Part shown: piece by piece, positions 59,194-64,000 of the stretch | How positions within the stretch are numbered: position 1 is the stretch's first letter | How the letters are laid out: every line of letters begins with the position of its first letter | Assembly: GCA_002946415.1 (NCBI GenBank) | Contig: NJPS01000010.1 | Location: forward strand, 1 to 64,000 | Source of the DNA: Rutstroemia sp. NJR-2017a BVV2 | Taxonomy: Eukaryota; Ascomycota; Leotiomycetes; Helotiales; Rutstroemiaceae | Length of the DNA stretch: 64,000 nucleotides | Reading direction: 5' to 3' | The notes under the pieces: model-generated | What the model saw: the letters and a program-made list of their open reading frames with translations, nothing else | Databases searched by the model: none | Told to the model about the DNA's origin: nothing | Translations under genes and position numbers: made by a program

Positions 59194-61556
59194 TTTTCTA
59201 TATATAAACAAACTCTATTTAGCGAGAATCTAAGATATTAGTATATATTTGATTAAATAGAAAAAATAGCTTTGGAATTCTTAAAGAGTTTATATTTATA
59301 ATAGCTATTTTTAACTATTAGTGAACTAATTATAGAAGTTTCTAAGTTCTTAACTAATATCTCTAAAATAGAAAGAATAGTAGATTAGTACTATATTCTG
59401 ATTATAAATAAATTTACCTTCTTTAAGTTCTATTACTAATTCCGATTTCTTATAATCATTATTAGGATTACTAATCAAGTTATTATATATTATAATCTTA
59501 CTAACAAGGTTACTGATTTCTACTACTATATATCAGATATAGATAAAATAATAAATTTTAACTTTTAAGAAGATATTAAGGTTTACTAGTAGTTAGAATT
59601 AAATAAAGATAGTATCAAATTAATTAATTTATTTATCTTGAGAACTACTTTTACTACTATTATATATAGAACCTTTAGTTCTATATATATTTCAAGTTAC
59701 TAAGAATTCTTAGTTCAAACTCGATAATCGCCAATACTTATATCTATAATCTATAATATAACCTCTATACTATCTACTAATATCCCTTATTACTTCTTAG
59801 CTATTTCTTTTTTTACTTTAGTTTATAACTATAATACTATACTATTTTATACTAATAATATAGAAAGAGCTAGATTATATACCCTTTATATAGTTGGAGA
59901 AGTAGAAATAGAAAAGTCTATTGAAGAGAACTATACTGATATTATTGAGGAACAAGATTCTATAATAGAAACTAAAGTAATTGCTTTTATACAAAAATAA
60001 GAGATAATCTAAATAAAAGATACTATCTAGTAAAAGATTTCTTTCTAGATAAACTAGAAGATATAAAATACTTGGATTTTACTATCTTAATAGAAAGAAA
60101 ATATATAATACTTTTATATATTTTAATAAAGAATAGCCTCTTTTTCTAATCTAAAGTTCTTATTAACTTAGGAATAAATAGCTTTGTATTTATTAATATA
60201 TCTTTTCTTAAATATCTTTCTTCTATTCTAAAATCTATTTTTAAATATTTGAAATTCCTCTTATAGGTTAAGAGTTATAATAGTACTTATAGCTAAGAGA
60301 TTATATATTATATTTTAATTAATTTTATAATCGATAACTATATATAATTATTTACTTTCTTTTTAATTATCTATCTTGGATCCCAATATATTATCTTAGG
60401 ATAATAATAGTTTGCTAAGTACTATATACTTCTAAATTATATATATTATTAACTTAAATAACTAGTTAATCTATTTTATATATTCAATTACTTTATTAAC
60501 TTCGAAATATAACTAGATATCGATAAATCTCTAATCAACTATTTCTACTAAATCGATACTGATTAGAGAGATAGATAAATAGATATATTTTGAAAAAAGA
60601 AATATTTTCTAACTTAGACTAAAACTATTAATAAAATCATTCTATTCTATAAGCTAACCAAGAAGTATCTAAAAAAGCCGGAATCAGACTTTATCTTCTC
60701 CGATTTTGCTTTATCTAGTAGATTGAATTCTAGTATAGCTAAAATAGTTCCAATTAGTACTAAGTTGTTATATAAAAAGTTAGCAAAACTAAATATTATC
60801 AAGATAAAAAAGAAGTTGAGAATAGTAGAAATACTACTTCTTCTAGCTTCTAAATATTTCTCAAAGTTTCTCTAGATACTTCTTATTATATATAAGTTTT
60901 TTATTATTGAAATCTATATTATCTTGAGTATTATTTTAAATACTATCTATAAAAGGTATAGTAATTATAAACTATTTACTATAACTTTGTAAAAATTAGA
61001 TAATCTAATCAACTAATATCGAGATATCTAGAACGAAGAATAATAGAAAGTAATCTTTATAATCTAGTTTCTCTCTTTTTAATCTCGAAAAGCTATAATA
61101 TATTTGCTACTATAAATAGATGATTCTATCGAGTTACCAATCTTTAATAAATATATTAACTATATCTATATCTTCTCTAAAGCTAAATTAGATATTCTAC
61201 TATTCTACTATCTTTATAATTATAAGATCTATTTAGAAGATAATAGCGAAAAGATATTGAAATATAATTTACTTTATAAGATATTACTAGAAGAGCTTAA
61301 GATAGTTAAGAAGTATTTTATCGAGAATCTAATAAAAAATTTTATCGAATCTAGTTAAATACTATTTATAGTCCTTATTCTCTTTATCAAGAAACCTATA
61401 AGTAGTCTATATTTCTATATCGATTTCCGAATATTTAATATTCTTATCTATAATAATTAGTATTTACTATCTCTAATTAACGAAATATTTACTAATATTA
61501 TAAATATAAAGGTCTTTACTAAATTAAATATCTACTAAGTCTTCTATTGTATTCGA

Positions 61557-62080
61557 ATTAGGCTATATAAATAGAGCTCTATAATACTATTATTTAGATT
61601 CAAGGGGATCTATAGATTAATCTATACTAGAACGGATTTTGGCGATTTCTAAATAGTACTATTATAGATAATTCGCAGATATCTATAGTAGCTCCTGAAA
61701 TCCGATAGATTATTAGAAATCTAGCGGATATCTATAAATTCGCCGGTTTTCCAGAAGTTCTAGATAAAAGTAAGATATATCTTCAAAAAATTTAAAGTTT
61801 GAGTTTTAAGCTTAAGATTTTATACTAACTCTTATACTAATTATAAAAGTTATATAGTTATTTATATATTTTATATATTTTATATATGGATTTCCAGGAT
61901 TTCTAATAATCCACAGATTTCCAGATAGTAGCTAGATAATCTATAGATAATCTATTTTAGGCCGAAGCAGATTCTCTCTCAAATAGATATCTAATAGAGT
62001 GAAAAACTAAAAAGTATCTCTCTATAGAGTAGAGTAGATCAGGATATCTAGATAAAGTGGATTATTTATATATAGTCTAA
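61557..62080. mobile_element. 524-bp inverted-repeat insert in Gypsy reverse transcriptase
   Basis: The minus-strand Gypsy copy at about 48,285 reads straight through this point. The plus-strand copy carries 524 extra bases between TTCGA (61,552-61,556) and TTCGG (62,081-62,085), a probable 5-bp target duplication. The ends are inverted repeats: ATTAGGCTATATA on the left and TATATAGTCTAA on the right, similarity extending to about 20 bp with mismatches. No coding capacity is seen. It is somewhat GC-richer than its host. It looks like a non-autonomous miniature DNA transposon; the superfamily cannot be told from the short repeats. Confidence 0.65.
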
Positions 62081-64000
62081 TTCGGATAGACTTTGCTTCG
62101 AAAAAGTATATTATCTTTCGAATATACTTTAGAATATATAAATATAAAGTTATATCTTTCGAACTAATAAATAGTTCTATAATCTATCAATATTATATAA
62201 ACGATATATTTTTCGACTATTTAGATATATTCTGTATTATTTATTTAGATAATATCTTGATTTACTCTAAAAATAAGTTGGAATATATAGTATATATAAA
62301 ACTAGTTCTATAATATCTCCAAGATACTAACTTCTAGATTAATATAAAGAAGTACAAATTCGATATCAAATAAATAAAATACTTGGAATTTATTATCTCT
62401 ACTAAAGGTATTAAAGTAGATTCAGAAAAGATTACTATTATATAAGAATAGTAATACTTTAGTATTATAAAAGATATTTAATCTTTCTTAGATTTCTATA
62501 ACTTCTATTACTGGTTTATCTATAACTTTGATCTAATTGTAAAACTTTTGATTAATTTAATAAAGACCAAAACTTGTTTCAACTTTAATAAAAACTACTA
62601 ATAAATATTTAATATACTAAAAAAGATACTAATTTCTATTTCTCTATTTAAATACTATAATTATATATTTCTCTATATACTAAAAACCGATATATTAGAT
62701 AAAGTAGTAACTAGTATATTTTTATAGAGATATAAAGATAACTATCTACTTATTATTAATTTCTCAAAAACTATATAAATAATAAAGCTCAATTATAAAA
62801 TATATAACAAAGAAATACTAGTTATTATTAAATTATTCGCAAACTAGTATACTAAGCTAATTAGTATCTCTTACTAGATATATATCTATATTGATTATAA
62901 AATACTAAAGTATTTTATATTAACTAAATCTCTTAATACTTATCAAGTATACTAAGTTAAACTACTTATTGATTACTATTTCTTGATTATATATTATCTT
63001 GGAAAGTAGAACCTTTTAGTTAATATTTTAATCTATTAAATAGATAAATTGGATTCTCAAAACAAAACTAAAAAAGAGAAAAGAATATAGTAGTTATTAA
63101 AGAAAGAGTAATTAGATTTCTAGATAATTACTATTTAAATATATATCTATTTTTGCGAAACTAACTCTTAGTAGTTCGAATTATATAATATAATAAATTT
63201 ACTAACTTTTATTATATATATTTTATAGATAAACTAAGAAACTAAAAACTTATAATTTCTAAAAATTATATCAATTACTAACCAAGTCAAACTTTCTATA
63301 TAAAATAATCTTTTACTATATAAAGATTATCTAGTTATTTCTAATATAGCTAATTTATATATCTTTCTGATCTGCGAAGTTTATAACTCTATAATAATTA
63401 TATATCTTAGTATTCGAAAAATTACTTTATTATTTATTTATTAATATTATTAATATAGTTTTAAAAACGATATTACTATTTATATATATAACTATTATAT
63501 CTACTATTATAGCTTAATACCAAAAAACAAAATACCTAGTTTATTATATCTTCTACCAATCTCTATATATATTTGGGAATATATTATTATAGATTATTAT
63601 AACTTTAATAAGAACAAATATAGATTCGATAATATATTAATTATTATCGATTATTTAAGTAAATAGATTATTACTATTCTTTATTACAAAACTATCAATA
63701 TATATAAATAAGCTAAACTATACTTAATATATATTTACCGATATTATAGTTTACCAATTACTATATTATCAAATTATAGTTCTTAGTTTATCTTCTCTTT
63801 TTAGAAAGAATTTAATAATATTCTAGATATAGATATTAAACTCTCTATTATAAACTATCTATAAATAGATAACTAGATAGAGATTTATAATTAGTATTTA
63901 CAAAAGTATTTAAAATCCTTTATCAGTTACTATTAAGATAATTAGTCGAAATATCTCTTTATAATAAATTATATCTAATTAATATTTCTATATTTATTAT

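Larger units (their letters stand above)
52087..64000 (+). mobile_element. Second Gypsy copy, opposite orientation, split by Copia, runs off the window
   Basis: The 5' LTR is 52,087-52,300. The gag start equivalent is at about 52,488 (SPKYSINTYFI... against MPPKHSINTRS). The element is interrupted at 53,047 by Copia and resumes at 59,194. Further on: protease VLINLGINSFVFI (about 60,160; DSGAS now NLGIN), reverse transcriptase start KVFTKLNIYQVF (about 61,520), a 524-bp foreign insert at 61,557-62,080, YLDNILIYSKNKLEYI (about 62,245), RNase H (about 62,690-62,900) and integrase RFDNILIIIDYLSK (about 63,640). A complete copy would end near 65.1 kb, outside the window. Intensely RIP-mutated. 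Confidence 0.9.

Overview
The window is a chromosome end of a filamentous ascomycete (Pezizomycotina). It opens with a (CCCTAA)n telomere at positions 1-128, and its gene content is typical of these fungi: two HET-domain genes, the start of a fungal NLR, a telomere-linked RecQ helicase (TLH) family, and LTR, pogo and LINE elements. Much of the DNA is AT-rich and its old reading frames are broken almost only by C-to-T / G-to-A changes. That is the signature of repeat-induced point mutation (RIP). I cannot name the species.

Layout. 1-1.2 kb: telomere and subtelomeric repeats. 1.2-7.25 kb: a TLH pseudogene (copy A, minus strand, read toward the telomere) and its leader, lightly RIP-mutated and still readable in one frame. 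7.25-14.1 kb: AT-rich DNA with a long decayed frame of unknown identity and an OrsD-like zinc-finger fragment, both minus strand. 14.1-18.5 kb: a normal-GC island with a border palindrome pair, an intact HET gene (15,344-16,855) and a protein-kinase remnant. 18.47-18.97 kb: an almost unmutated piece of a Gypsy element with its 214-bp LTR. 19-22.7 kb: mixed sequence with an Est1-like remnant. 22.7-30.7 kb: an AT isochore with decayed pogo transposase, LINE RNase H and ankyrin-repeat genes, all minus strand. 30.7-36.1 kb: a second normal-GC island holding a decapitated NLR start, a very AT-rich insert and a large two-exon HET gene with membrane segments. 37.15-52.09 kb: heavily RIP-mutated TLH copies B, C and D in head-to-tail order on the plus strand. 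45.3-51.63 kb and 52.09-64 kb: two copies of the same Gypsy family in opposite orientation, both inside TLH copy D. The second is split by a complete Copia element (53,048-59,193) and by a 524-bp inverted-repeat insert.

How it fits together. Duplicated sequences (TLH, LTR elements, pogo, LINE, ankyrin gene) are degraded, while apparently single-copy HET genes sit intact in two GC islands. The self/non-self recognition genes (HET, NLR, possibly the ankyrin gene) therefore lie in a telomere-proximal, transposon-rich compartment. Target-site duplications give a relative insertion order: TLH array first, then the Gypsy copies, then Copia and the small insert. No RNA gene or CRISPR array is visible. 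Nearly all frames outside the HET genes should be treated as pseudogenes.
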